From Struthio camelus (Eukaryota; Chordata; Aves; Struthioniformes; Struthionidae): DNA of 64,000 nucleotides. The notes beneath the pieces were generated by a model. It did no database searches. It saw nothing but the letters and a program-made list of their open reading frames with translations, and had not been told where the DNA came from. Every line of letters starts with the position of its first letter. Position 1 is the first letter of the stretch. A program made the position numbers and the translations under genes. The stretch covers positions 5,879,906 through 5,943,905 of the forward strand of contig NC_090968.1 in assembly GCF_040807025.1 (NCBI RefSeq). Direction: 5' to 3'. Below, in pieces: positions 47,346 to 59,985 of the stretch.

Positions 47346-47880
47346 AGCAACTCTTGAGCTAAATCGCCCCAAAATAAGCCCAAGCCAGGACAATTCCTGA
47401 AAAGCTACAGATATAACCACTGGCCCATCTGGTACAAATAACTTCTTGGCTTCACCTTCTTGTTTTGTTTCAACTTACTATAGAAACACAAAGCTCCACT
47501 TGACTGAAAGTGAATCATCACTTTTTATGTTCCTTTGCCCCTTGAGTGAAATCCTGCTAAACCTCTCCTCTGGGCTCACATTAATATGCTTTTTCTTCTC
47601 CTTCTTCTTCTTCTTCTTCCTCCTCCTCCTCGCTTCAATTTTTAGGTCCTAAAATAGCAAATTCCAGCTGACTGCTTTCAAGGCAACAGGCAGCCCGCAG
47701 GATTGTGGGAGCGTTGCTCAAACCAGCAGAGAAACTAACTGAGCTGCCAGGAAACAATATTAAAAAAAGAAGGGGGTGTATCTTGTCTGCCCAGTGCTCG
47801 CTCCATAAATCAAAGCGCTGCGGTTTGAGCTGAGCCGAGAGCTCAGCTCTCTCTCGCTCCACCCCAGCGTAACCATTTCT
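47346..47880. other. Gene-free stretch with a pyrimidine-rich run
   Basis: A (TTC)n/(CTC)n run lies at 47,591-47,635, a purine-pyrimidine asymmetric tract that could form triplex DNA. Nothing else is recognised. Confidence 0.5.
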
Positions 47881-48360
47881 GCTCGGTGTCAAATGCCCCG
47901 GCAGCGCGAGCCAAGGGCTCAGATTTGGGAGCGCACTGGCGTACGGCAGGGCAGAAGCAGCCCTTGCTGCTCCGGTTTGCATTGCCCAGCTGTTCGCGCA
48001 GGATGCCAGCGGGGACGTGCCGTCCTCCCGGGCTCCCTTCCCGCTCCGTGCTCTGCTCCGACAGCGGGGAGCCGAAGGCCGGTGCCGCGGCGCAGCGCAG
48101 GCGTGCCTGAGCCAGAGCAGCCCTCCCGCGCCGCATACCTGGCCGGGACGCGGCCATGCGGCACCGCGCGCAGGGCAAGCCCAGATGTGCTGCCAGCTGC
48201 CCGGCAAATTCCTCAGCGCTACGTCAGCTTGTCAATGGCGAGCAGGCCTGCTCGGTGGGAGCAGGCAGGAAACCTGCCTCCGCCTAGGTGAGGAGGAAGG
48301 TGAACAGATTTCCCCGGAGGCCGGCTGAGCAGGGAGGGAGGGACGCGGGAACGTTACTGC
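47881..48360. promoter_or_regulatory. CpG-rich flank of the main island
   Basis: CpG-rich from about 47,890 to 48,230, with overlapping frames on both strands and no recognisable protein. It probably forms the shore of the island at 48.4-49.7 kb. Confidence 0.35.
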
Positions 48361-49720
48361 ACCTCCAAGGCAGCTCCATTGTCCGGGGCAGCGGCCGCCT
48401 TTCCTGCCCCGTGCATGCACGCGCCCGGGCAGTCACCGCAGGGCAGCTCACGCGCGATGCCTCGTTCATGGAGCCAAAGGCCGTTAAGCGAGGCTCAGCT
48501 CGGGCAAGGTAAGGCAGGCACCTTGCAGCTCAGCTGGCTCAGAGCCCTTGGCAGCCAGTACCGTGCCTCGGCTTCCCGTCTGCGCCCAGGGCGGTTCTGG
48601 CCATGGCCCCCACGGCATCGGTCCCCCGCGGCCGGGGCCTGGGGATCGTGTCCTTGCTTCCACCAGCCGGGGAGAGACACGCTGCCCACCCCAGCCCGTG
48701 GTCACCCCAAACGGCGGGCGCCGGAGGCCGTTTCCCACCCCTGCTCCAAGCCAAGCAGAGCAGAAGCACCAGCCCAGACCCCTCCCGGCCTGGGGCAGCT
48801 CCCGGAGAGCCTCCAAAGGCGGGCTAGGAGCGGAGGCCGCCGACGGCCGAAAGCGGGCTGCCCGGCCGGGGGCAGAGCCGGCGGCGGGCGCGGGGCTCGG
48901 CGCTGCCGGCGCCCGCGACACAAAGGCCGGGGGCTGCGCCCGCGCGGGCCAATGCGCGGGGCGCGGGGCGCCAGGCTCCTCCTCCGCCGCGCCGCGCCGG
49001 GGATGCTGCTGCCGGGCACGCACCGCGGAGCCGCGCCGGGGCCCGCCGCCGCCGCCGCCGCCGGGGGAAGCAGCCGGCCACGGAAGGTAGCGGCGGCTCC
49101 CGGGGCGGCGGAGCGGGGGCTGCACGGCCGGGCTGGCGCCTCCCGGCCCCGGGCAGGGCGGAGCGGCCGCAGGGAGCCGGGGCCGGGGCCGGGGCGGCCG
49201 CGCTGCCCGCCGCGGGGATGGGGACGGGGAGGCCGAGCGGCGGCGGCGGCGCTGCGCGGGGAGGCGGCAGCGGCCGCGGGGACAGCGCGGGGGGACGCGG
49301 CGGGGGCCGGCGCGGAGACAAAGCGCGTCCCCCCGGGCAGAGCCCGCGGGGAGAGCCGCAGCCGCCAGCCGGTCTCGCTGCCGGGCTGTGGGCTCAGCTC
49401 CGGCCTTCCACTTCCTTCTTAACGTCCCGAAAACTTCTTGGCGAAGAGCCTCTGCGCGTTCAGGGGGCGCAGAGGGGGGCGCGGGCCGCTGCCGCGCGCG
49501 CAGGAGCCCCCAGACTCCCCAGGCAGAGGAGGAAACGAGCAGATGCCGCTGGTTCGTTGTCAGCTCGGAGCCGCGCTCAGGAAGCGGAGCGGCGGCCCGT
49601 GCCGGAGACGGTGCGCTGGTAGCGCCGGCGCGCGGGGGAAGCGCGGCTGGAGGAGGACGAGCGGGCAGCGCGCAGGAGCGAGGCTGCGGCTCGGGTAGGT
49701 GTCTGGTACCTCCGCGCACA
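48361..49720 (+). promoter_or_regulatory. Main CpG island, candidate promoter and first exon(s)
   Basis: This is the densest CpG island of the window, with a CCAAT box at 48,949-48,953 and a (CCG)n run at 49,043-49,063. On the plus strand a strong donor AAG|GTAAGG falls after 48,508; it is preceded by an ATG at 48,468 in a fair Kozak context that opens a 13-codon frame up to the donor. A second donor CGG|GTAGGT falls after 49,694, and a weaker one after 49,086. A plus-strand gene could therefore start here and splice rightward. Long frames (347 codons plus, 414 codons minus) contain no domain I recognise and are probably composition effects. Direction and gene identity are unproven. Confidence 0.4.
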
Positions 49721-51095
49721 GGTAGCAACGTTATATCGTTACGGGCGAGTGTGCAGCCAGGTACCGCTGGAAGTACTTTAGCATCCGCTCATGTGCACGT
49801 ATGTGCGGCTGTGCACAATCGCGTGCTGATGCGCTCTTCTCTGCATGTGTGTGTGTGCGCGCCTTGTGCGGGCTGGGGGATGTGCGCTGATTTGCGCGCA
49901 CAGGTGTGTGCGTGTTGGGGAGGTTAGCGCTGACCAGCGGTTGCACAGCTCGCGGTGGTGCCTGCCTTATCTTCAGGCTCATCTGGATTTCATATGCAAG
50001 CGCTGCAAAGCCAGGGATTAATTTCTGCCTGTAAAAGCAATGCTCGACCGTCCCTGTGGCAGAAGTCAGCTCAGGGCTATCACTTCTCACCGCGTTGGCA
50101 CTTTGCATCCAATGTCAGAGCAGCCGCACAGCCCAGCAGCCCTGCGCGCCAGCAGAGGCAAGCACAGGACTGGGCCATGGGCTCGGCGTGGCTGTGGCTG
50201 GCTGATGAGTTTGTGCCTTGCTGTCTCTGAGGGGTTTGATGCCTATTCAGACTTTGCAGAGAGCGTCTTTTTCTCATGGTTAGGGGTATTTGGCCAAGGC
50301 TGCGAGTCCCCAGTAGGGTGGCAGGAAGGTCCAGCGCAGACAAGTGTGCACAAGCCTGTGCAGGAGCTCTGATAGCTCCATCCAGCCCCTCCTCCCACCC
50401 CAGCCCTGAGCTCACCCTGCACGCTTGTGCCCGCACCCTCAATCCCAAGCTCTTTTTCCCAGGGGAGTTTGCATCTGCTTTCCTGTCATCCCCTTACGCT
50501 AGCACTTGCGCTACGCTGGCGCTCAGCCCCTGCCAGCAGTGCTGTGCCCCTGCCCCTCAGGACCATCCTCACCCACGGCTGCCGCAGCACACCACTTCTT
50601 CCTCTCTCCCACGGTAACTAGTGAATTGAGGCCTGTGAACTCCTTGCATTTGTGTCTCGGTATGCCGGTGGCAAAGGCGGCAGCGCTGTCCCGTTTCCCT
50701 GAGCAGGCTGCTGCTTTGGCAGTAATTACACATCCACGTTCCCCCAGAGCTGCTTTTCCTCACTGAAGGCTGCCGCAAGCGGAGCACGAGCAGGAACGAA
50801 AGCCCTCGCGTGTCCCCGCTGCCTGGCCTCCTGACGCCATCGCTGCAGACACCGATTAACCCCTCCAAAATAGCTGCCAGGGGAGAGTCTGCCAGGCTCC
50901 CTGCGTGGACCCAGCCTCCCGCACCGGCCCGCCGGCACGGCCGTGCTCCCCTCCCCGAGCCTGCGCGGGGCCCCTCCGCGTGGCACGGCCTGCCCAGCTC
51001 GCACCTACTCCTTGCGGCCAGCTGCAGGCTGGGTTTTTTCAAGGGTTTGCAAAGCCCTCCGCTTAGCCGTTTTGCTTGCCGTCCACTGCGGTATC
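49721..51095. other. Downstream flank of the island, gene-free
   Basis: GT-rich imperfect repeats lie at about 49,790-49,925. The remainder is moderate-GC with CpG-rich DNA near 50,880-50,990. No exon is recognised. Confidence 0.35.
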
Positions 51096-51099
51096 ACCC

Positions 51100-51240
51100 G
51101 TGCAATTAATCACCGGGGCCATTAATCAGTGGGACAAAGAACTGTAAGTGCAAAATCATCAGCACAGTCAGCAGCGGGGCAATTAATGGCAGCTGCAAAA
51201 GTGCACTCAGAAACACAATTGCACCCTATGTGGGATGCTC
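51100..51240. promoter_or_regulatory. Homeodomain-site cluster
   Basis: Two exact ATTAATCA motifs (51,105-51,112 and 51,121-51,128) lie 16 bp apart, and ATTAAT recurs at 51,182-51,187 beside CAGCTG. Compact spacing suggests a cooperative homeodomain enhancer. It is evaluated from motifs only. Confidence 0.35.
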
Positions 51241-53815
51241 TCAGCTCCCCGCCCAGCCTCCAGCCCCGTCTCCGTGATGCGCGCCGGTGGGGCCGCGCTC
51301 GCAGCCGTGGCAGCTCCTCGCCCTCGGAGCCCCAGCTGTGCCCGTGCCCCGCCTGCTCTCCGGGTGACCCCCTCCTCTCGGCGCCGCGGGCTGCTAAATT
51401 GGTCCTGAGTCGTTCTTTTCCACCCACTCTTTAGTCACTCTTCCCTGGCAGGCAGCGCTGCGGAGTGGTGGGAGGCAAATGAATGTGAGATTCAGGCAGG
51501 AAAATGAGGTTTCAAGAAAAGCCAGCTCCCCTGCAAACTCCCGAAGCGGGCTCAGGGACTTCCAGGCAGGCTTTCTGTGCCAAGGGTGCGAGGTACAGAC
51601 CCCCTCCACCCAGGTTGGCTTTGGTGAAGGGGACACTGGAGAAAGGGGGGGAAAGCTCCACCCTGGCAGATGCTCTGCTCCAGTGCAGGGCCAGGCAAAG
51701 ACAGGGCTGTTCATGGGGAAGGAGGGTGACGTTACTGGACAGTTATTGGGGTCTTTGGAGCTGGAAGGAGAGCATCCAAGTCTGCCTTCAATGCAATGCT
51801 CTCAGCTGCCTGGATGAGCAGAGTGGAAAATATAGATAGGGAAGGACATGGGGAGGGAAGGATCAGTGGATGGATGGGGAAAGACCTGGAGGAACCAGGA
51901 AGGCAACTGTTCGGCTCCCCCTCTAAGAAGGGGAAAGCACCCCTGGGGACAAAACCTCATGTCCTGTCACTACAGGGAGTATTTATTTATGTCACCAGGG
52001 ACACCAGCAGGATCCCTTTGCTAGGTCCCCCCGGAGCTGCTCTGTGGGTAGTGCAGCAGAGCCAAGACTGTTGCACCCAGGCACTCTCTGCTAGCTGCCT
52101 GCTGCTCTGCCCTCTTGGGCCTCCCTCGGCCCTTGCTTTGATGATTTTGTTAGCCTTAGATCCCTGTTTTCCCCTCTTTGAAAGCCTTTACTCTGCTGTG
52201 AGCAAGTATGGTCATGCTCAGCACGCTTTCAAGAGAGGTATCTGTGGCATGCAGAGAGGTGGGCAGACAGACGCTCGCGGTGCAACTGGGAGCAAACCCA
52301 GAAGGGCTGGTGCCACCCAGATCACCCCCACTCTTACCGGGCAGCGTGCTGGCCATGGCATTCAGTGTGCACACCGGGAGCCTGGCACGTATCACCCGTC
52401 ATTCGTTCCCAGCGCTGCTCCCCCAGGACCGGATCGCGTGTGCACTGTCCCTGGGGACATTCAAAACCCTGTCCCCACCTCAGACAGCGTGAGCTGAGCT
52501 CCCGGCTTGCCAGCTCGCGCAGGAGGACACTTGCTCTTCCCCGGCAGAGCCCATGCTGTAAAGTACTGCGTGGACAAGTGTGAAAAGATAGTATCACTGA
52601 AACCATTAAAGGAAACGGGTGCTATATTTGCTCCTCGAAGCACAGACTGGTGTAAAAAGGATCACGGTAGGGTGCTACTCAATAACAGAGCCACACGTGC
52701 TTTGATCAGGCAGCACCGCGCGTGCCCTGTGCACCGAGGCATGGGGCTTCAGTCCTACAGAGTTTAGAAAAAACTTAGCACTGACAGGAAACTTGGTGTT
52801 TTTTCTAGTCCCCCTTAATGTTGACTTTTGTGTGTGTGTTTATAAATATTTCTTTCTCTGCCGCGTGCTTCTCTTTGGTTAGCTGGTTGAGAAGTCTTAA
52901 AAGTCACCCCCTGCCTAATTTATGTGACATTACACATTTACCACGTTGCCCTTGGGCTTGTCTTTGTGGTTTTCTCCGGGAGACTGCTCCTAGGCACGCA
53001 GCCACAGAAAGCCCCTCCGTGGAAGTGAAAAGAAAGCTGCAGCGAGAGCCAGGGCGCAGGGAGGAAACGCGAAGCACGCGAGCCTTCGGGTCTGGAGAGC
53101 ACCGCGGTAAAGGCATGCGGCTGGGAGTGAGCAGGACCTAAGTGGATGGTTGCCATTAGGGATTAGTTAAAAATAGCAGGGAACGTACAAAGACTTGGCA
53201 CATGGGTCACAAAGTCTTTTTCCTACACAGATTGTTTGTTACTATCGGGTTTTTATCTTGGCTCACATTTTAAAAGGCCCCTTTTGAGCAGGAAGGCTGC
53301 ACAAATTTATTCCCGAGAAGTCCTGAGCATGGGCACAAATGGCCATTCCCTAGTTTCAGAGGGTAAAATCTGAGGGGAAACATGCCAGTGCCCAAGCAGC
53401 CCCGGGATCGCTCCTGCAGCTGCAGCACTGCCAGGGAGCCACGGCAGCGGGCCCTGTCCCTGCGCTGCTTTTCACCTGGGACCTCTGGGCAACACCAGCC
53501 TATGGTTCAGACCTTCCTCAAACGCAGACGTTTACCTCTCCATTAGCCTCATCAGCAGTATAAGGCCTCTCTGAAAGCCAGTTCCTTCCAGCAGAGGGTA
53601 GCAATGCATGTATATGCTCTGCTGTGCCTTAGAATAAGAGTATTTTTAATTATTAAAGATACTCGTCTTCTGAGCCACTTGCTTTTGGAGAACTGAGCAT
53701 TTCTCCACCTTAGGGCACTGGCGCTGCTCAGGTCCGAGAGCCTGCAGCTGGATGCTCGCCTGCCTCTTGGTGTGAGAGAGAAGGCCTCCGAAAGGCTCAT
53801 TTTAACTTGCCATCT
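51241..53815. other. Gene-free stretch
   Basis: A 233-codon plus frame (51,796-52,497) is within what chance gives in a window this size and has no recognisable domain. A weak candidate exon at 52,548-52,667 is discussed among the findings. No repeats are recognised. Confidence 0.3.
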
Positions 53816-53819
53816 TGCA

Positions 53820-54160
53820 ATAACACAAGGCCATTTGCCATCAATGAAATTTTCTAAGGGAAATTTATCGAGGATTTATAAATGCAGACGGGATACATTT
53901 GGCCACTTGCCATACTGCATAAGCAAAGAAAACTGTCATAGGTTCTAATTCGGCATGAAAATTGGAAGGAACACTTAGATCGTTAATTGCCTTTTAACAA
54001 AACATCAGTGGTAACAGCAGCAAAAGCCAGAACTGATCAACACACTTGCCTCTCTGAAATGCAAGTGCCTGTGTTTGTTTATTTTTTTAGACAATTAAAT
54101 GACATCTCTGTAAGCCAGTTATGGATTATCTTGTGTAAAGGTTAATTGAATATTACTTGC
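53820..54160. promoter_or_regulatory. AT-rich block, probable conserved enhancer
   Basis: TTTATAAA, TAATT and CCATTTGCC motifs occur with no open frame and an even AT-rich texture. It is similar to the other candidate enhancers. Confidence 0.3.
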
Positions 54161-54845
54161 AACTTTGATGTACGTTTCTCTTTTGAGAGAATCGCTACAT
54201 TTGGCAGCCAGGAATTAAAGGTGTGGTTTTCACAACAGGCCAAATTTGAAAAAAGAGGCAGAGGCAAATAGGAGGCAAGAACTGAATTTGCCTTTTTTCC
54301 CCCTTGCTGTGGCTGCTGCATAGAAGACTGGTTGAGCAGAGCAGGGATGAGGATATGTAACACACGCTGGAAAGCGCGAGAGGGAGTTGAAGGAGGAAGA
54401 GACAGTGGCAGCACAGCAGATGCCTTTGCACAGCAAGGACCAAGATTGGCTCTTTGTCAACATGCAGAAGTTGCCTTTTCTCAGCTCCCACTTGGCTGAG
54501 CATCACACAGGGTACAAAAATACCCAGCATTTAGACAAATCACAGGATAAGTGGCATCACAAACAAGAACAGTAGCACAGATAGAAATTGCACAGCTTAA
54601 TTTTGGAGCTCAGGTGCTGCAATGCTGAGGCTTGCCTTGACATGGAAAAGTTTAGTTTGTTGAAAGATCTTTAGCTCCTGCCTCAGAACATTTCATCTGA
54701 GACAGTCTCCTGCTAAGGACAGAGATCCAGGGTTTTCAGCTATGCTAGATGTCCAGAGCAGAGTTATTTTCCCTCCTGTTTCTTAAGGAGAGCAGCTAAA
54801 GCTTCCTACTGCAACAGGCAGTTTCCCGCTGATGATTTAGAATCC

Positions 54846-54875
54846 TTTTCTTTCTTTCTTTCTTTCTTTCTTTCC
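54846..54875. repeat. (TTTC)n microsatellite
   Basis: About seven tandem copies of TTTC, pure except at the edges. It is a simple repeat likely to vary in length between individuals. Confidence 0.95.
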
Positions 54876-57800
54876 ACCTGCTCTCTCCCTCTTCACTTTC
54901 ATTCCTGTCTCTCCATCTCATGCACCATGCTGGGCTCCACTCCTACTACAGCAAATTCTCCCTTTAAGAGTATGTTCTAGGAGAACCAGCATCATCTCAG
55001 CCTCTGGCTGCTAATATCCTTCCTGAACTGCCCATCATCAAAGAGAGGAAAGCCAGAGAGATAGCAGAAGGTAGGTGCAGAGAGCAGCAATTGCCGCAGG
55101 CTCTGCAAGCACTCATGTTGCACATGAACTGGATGGAGGCCCTAGGCCTGGCAGGGCTGAGAAAGAAGCAGCATGGATCTGCTTCCCGAACCCCAGATAT
55201 ACAAAGGAGGTGCCAAAAGCCTAGAGGAGCTGAAGGAGCAGGCAGCAGAAAGAGAGTGGAGCCAGCTGCACCTCCCAAGCACTTACCTACCAGCCGGGAG
55301 GGTGGGCAGGCTGGGCAGCATCATCCAGCCAGAGGATGGGAGGCAGTAAAGGGTAGGGCCTTGCACAGAGTGGCTCCTGGCTGCTTTTCAGCTGCTTAGG
55401 AGGGGAGGAGAGACAATAAAAGATGAGAAGATTGCAAACAGAGCCCTGTCTCCATGGTAGCCTGCAGCTCCACTTCTAAATTTTCACTGTACGTGAAAAG
55501 GCTACTTCTCCTCTGTATATTTTGGGGGGAATTTTGCAGTGGAAAAAACCTTAGATCAACCTTAGATCAGGTATTTCCTGGCAGTTAGTGATGACTAGCT
55601 TGTGGAAGAAACCTTTGGTGCTACCATCTTGTCACAGCCTGGTGTGAAATGGGCTCCCTGTCCCTCATTACTGTGTTAGCTGTAGGTAGCAGGACTGAGG
55701 AAGGAAGACAAGTAAAGCCCCGTGTCTTAACAGTGCAACTAGAGAGCTGGGAGGAAAAGTATTTAGGGCTCATCTCAGGTTACATGAGGCTCTTGCTATT
55801 TTTAACTGGACACTTCAATTAAGCCTCAGGGAATCGGCATAAGAGGTGTGCAGGACACCACGCCTTGCTAGTTTGGCTGCTGACAGGGCTACAGGTATTA
55901 ATGCAGGCTACAGTTATTCAGATTACCACCAGTGCAGATCTCCTCTGCAGACAGGTTAAAGGGCAGTGTCTCTGCGACTTCCCAGCTACAGTTCAGAGGC
56001 ACCTGCAGGGACACACAGAAAGGCTGAGCTGTCTACTGCCTTGGGCAAGCCAGACCCGTGCAACCATCTTTTCTGGATGCCCCCCACATGCTCACACCCT
56101 GGCAGATTGTGTTTTATAGGGTCAGAAATAGATGTGTGAAAAGGGGCCTTGCAGATCTGAAGCGAAAGCCACGCTCAGCTGTCGCCCACCTCGGCACCAG
56201 CTGCCAGCCCCAGACGGTTCCAGGCCCCTAAATAGCTCTCCCGTGGCAGGGACGCGAGGTCCCTTCACCCTCCTCTGAGAGAAGCAGTCACTCTGCACCT
56301 GCCAGCCTTGCTGGGAAGGGCAGCGACGACTGATAACGCCTGCAAGATCCTTGCTGGGATTGTGCACCCCCCTCTCCCCTACAGCACCCTGAGAGCTGAT
56401 CCGCAGCTCTTTGTCATCAGAGTATTGCACAAACCTCTCCCAGAAACTTGTCCTGTTCAGAGAAGAGTCCTGTGAGCATCTGGTAGAGATTGAATTGCTG
56501 CTAGTGGCCCAGGTGAGGTGCCTCGGAGCAAGGGCTCTCGGTGCTAGCCCGGCTGTTTCACGTTGAGCAATTGTGCTTGTTAGGGGAGGGTTGTGAATTC
56601 ACCACAATCTGGACGTCGTGGCTATTTTCCAGTTGCAGAGGGAACTGTGAGCTCTCATTGCCATTCAGGTATGCCTTCCAGATCCCCAAAGAGTCAGCAA
56701 ACCTGCAAAAGACAAAAGCAGGGACCAGAACATTTCTGAGTTTCCAATTAGCAGGGCTTTAATTGCAGTATTAGTTGCTCATTAGTGGGAAAAGCCAGAT
56801 GCTCTTAGGAATTAAATAAGCTGAAAAGATCTTTCTCTCCAACCCAGGAATATTTAACTCTGGCTCATGCAAGTATTTCCTTTGTACTGGGAGCATGACT
56901 GATATGACTTGTGTGGGTGCAGTGCTCGGGTGTTGAATCACTGATGAGCTCCGAAATCTGTATGATGTGAGCTCCTGGCAAAAGTGGGGATGAAACTGCG
57001 AGTAGATCTGGGTATTTCTGGGTGACACAGGTGGGGTTTCTTCACATGTGGTCAAGTGAAGGTTGAGAACTGTTTCCTCACCATAAACTCATGCAGAAAT
57101 TTACAGAGCAGTATGTAACCCTAAGCTGGAGAGCCTTGTAGGTGACATTTAAGCTCAGAAGACAGAGCCAGAAAGTTTTTAGGCTCTGGTCTGAGCTGAG
57201 AACTGGGCAACTAGGGATGTCACAGATAAGACTGAGGGTTATTTGCAGAAATATATGGCATAAGGAGCATAAAGAGGAGCTATGGATCAAGATGGGGTTG
57301 TAATAACAGGGAAAGTAGAGGATCAGACTGAAAGAGCAGTCTAGGGATATTCCCATGATGCCCTACCGTTACTATGTCTGCATCCAGCATGTGCAGAGCT
57401 TTATACAGGGCTGAGCGCTCTTGGGAACGTGTAATGACCCCTCTTTGACGTCGGATGGACCTGGCGTCCCTGCATGCTGAGGGCAAGGCACAGGGATGGT
57501 GGGAGGCTCTGGGACTGTTGGAGCCCAGCTCCTGATAACAATGCAGTTTGAATTTGTGCACTGTGAAGCTATTTAATAACTGCAGCTGTGTGGGGGAGAG
57601 CTGAGGCATTTCGGCACTGGAAATCACTCCTTTCGTTCTGTGGGCAGAAAACATGGACTGGCTTTGTAAACAGTGCTGCCTCTCCGAGGTCGATGCAAAC
57701 AGTGCTTGCATGCTGTACAGGTGAGGCAGGGACTGTTTGCTTCTCCAGTTCCTTGCATGAGGGAAGTGAGGCCTTATTTTAATAACACCATCCTGTTGCT

Positions 57801-58700
57801 AACTGCTGGCCAAGCTCACAGGTGGGAGCAAGTTAAGCAGGTGCTGTTTTGTCCCCTCTTGCAGCATCACTCAGTGACCTTGTGCACGGCAATCAGCTCC
57901 TTCTCAGTCTTGCAGCATACAGCTCTGAGCAGGTTGCTGGGACGCTGCTCACTGCAGCCCTCTCCACCTGTGTATGAAGCAATCAGCAGCCCCAGAGACA
58001 GGGCTTTCCCTAGTACATGTGGCTCTCCAGCCAGATGGGGAGGACACCAAGGCCCAGGCAAAGCAGCCTGTGCCGTGGGGATGTTGAGGAGTACTGCAGG
58101 GACCTGGCTTTTCTGCTCATTCATCTCTTCAGTGGGGCTCAGCTGCTGATTCCCTGAAAATCAATTACACAGTCCCCAGTCCAGCCCTATCCAAATAGGT
58201 CACTCTGCTCATCTCGTGACTTTCCTGTGGGCTTTAACAGACTCTAAACTCCTTGCAGGCTGCCAAGGCAAACACCAGCTTTTCCTGGGAACAAATGCCT
58301 GCTAGCTGAGGTTAAGGCCTTCTAGCCACCAGCTCCAAGCGTTTCTGGTTTGTCTCATTTCTAAGTCCCTCTCAGTAGGGAGACAGAAAGAATAATACAC
58401 CACCACTTTCTCTAAGCCCGCGTATTTGCTTATGTTATTAGTTTGTGCTCGGGCTAACTGTCCAGTAAGCATTTGCTGGTGAGAAAGCACAAGGCTCTGC
58501 AGAAATGCAGACATTTGAAGTCATGAGACTTTGCTGACTTAACGTCAACTTTGTGCAATTGTCCCCAGGCAGGGACAGGATCCTCTCCCTGCATCGGCAA
58601 GGGCTCCTGCTCAGGGAAGCACAGTGGTTTCCCCATGGAAGGATCAGACAACAAAGAAGTAGGCAATGCACAGCGGGTGGTGAGTTGATATCCTCTAAAA
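54876..58700. other. Gene-free stretch, nothing recognised
   Basis: Moderate-GC DNA with short open frames. No splice pair, promoter or mobile element is recognised on either strand. Confidence 0.35.
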
Positions 58701-59735
58701 CTCACTCTGCCAATATGATTCATCGTTAATTTGAGACATTCCTCTTTTTTCTAGTACTGGCTTCCCCAAACATAGCTTAATCCAATTGCCTCAGTGCCAG
58801 CTACATCATCACACTGACAGCTTCACCCTGCTCTCCCATTAAAGCCACTTGTTTTAATTAGGGGGCTTTTGTAGCAGATTCATGTCCAAACCTTTGAGAA
58901 ACTGCAAAACATGTCACCACTAAAGTATGGCCCTGTTCCCTCACAATTAGGCAGCCTCAGCTCCCTGCTCCTAAGGACACTGGGTAGGTGAGGTAGCTCC
59001 CCAGGCCCCAGTAAGACAGAGGACACTGGATGCAGTCCCTCAGGGCTAACCAAGCAAGTCGCTTTAACAGCAATCAGATCGCTGCAAGTGATCCCTTAAA
59101 CGAGCGTGACAGAAGTGGAGGGCCATCTGTGCAGGGCCCAGGTTGAGGCTGGTGTCTCAATCTCGAAGTACCTTGGAGGGATGGGACATGCAGGATGCAC
59201 GTGTATGCAGCTCCCTCAAAGCTCTTTCCAAAGCTGATGCTGAATTTGGCATTGATTTCTGGCTTTTCCAGCAGGGCTGGCAGGAAGAAGGGGTGTTTAA
59301 GCAACCTCCCATCTGAGCAGTTCTCCAGCAGAAGTTTGATGCAAAGAGGCAGAGCTCTATGCTGGTGATGGGTTTCAAAACTGATGAAGAGTCCCTTTTC
59401 TTGCCTTTTTTTCCTGCTTGAGCAATTACACCTTCATCTCCAGGACCTGCAGTAGAATCATCGGTCATCACGTAAGAGCCCAGCTGCCAGGGGACACTGG
59501 CAGAGAGACAGCACAATCTACTACTGCTGCACTGGCATTAAGCCCACCAAAATCACTGCCAAACCCACTGCTGGCTCTGCTAACAAGCTTCAGCCAGTGG
59601 GTGTGAATTCTCTTAGTGTTCATTGAAATAACATTAAGTGTGATGGACTCCTGGGCTATTAGAGTGGATGTAACATGTAATTGAGGCTGGTTATTCTTCA
59701 TCTGGAGTGTCCCCCTTCACTAATGGCAAATCAGG
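58701..59735. other. Gene-free stretch, partly AT-rich
   Basis: 58,720-58,930 is AT-rich with TTAATT cores and may be conserved. The remainder shows nothing recognisable. Confidence 0.3.
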
Positions 59736-59739
59736 ACAG

Positions 59740-59985
59740 AACACATGGTGTGTGCTTTGTGAATCCCTTACTCAATTCACTCCCTGCTTCCCGATCAAAA
59801 TGATCCCAATGAATGTCAATGAATGAATGGGGGACAATGAATTAGAGTGAATGAAAGCCTTGTAATGGGGCCCTTCACTGGCACCGCGGGACAATTGAGC
59901 ACCACGAGGATGGCCGTCTGCCTGGGCGGTGTTTGGATTAATTCCCATTAGCGCAATTAGGGTGAAGATTACAGGGTGGGGGCAA
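59740..59985. promoter_or_regulatory. AATGAAT-rich, ATTA-rich block
   Basis: AATGAAT occurs at 59,808, 59,818, 59,822 and 59,836 within 35 bp. TTAATTCCCATTAG and GCGCAATTAG cores follow near 59,938-59,960. The motif clustering suggests an enhancer; conservation is not testable here. Confidence 0.35.

Noticed and set aside
48379..49728. 347-codon plus and 414-codon minus frames
   Set aside because: Both lie in the densest CpG island and overlap each other. The peptides are A, G, P and R rich without a domain.
51796..52497. 233-codon plus-strand frame
   Set aside because: Within chance expectation for this window; no recognisable domain.
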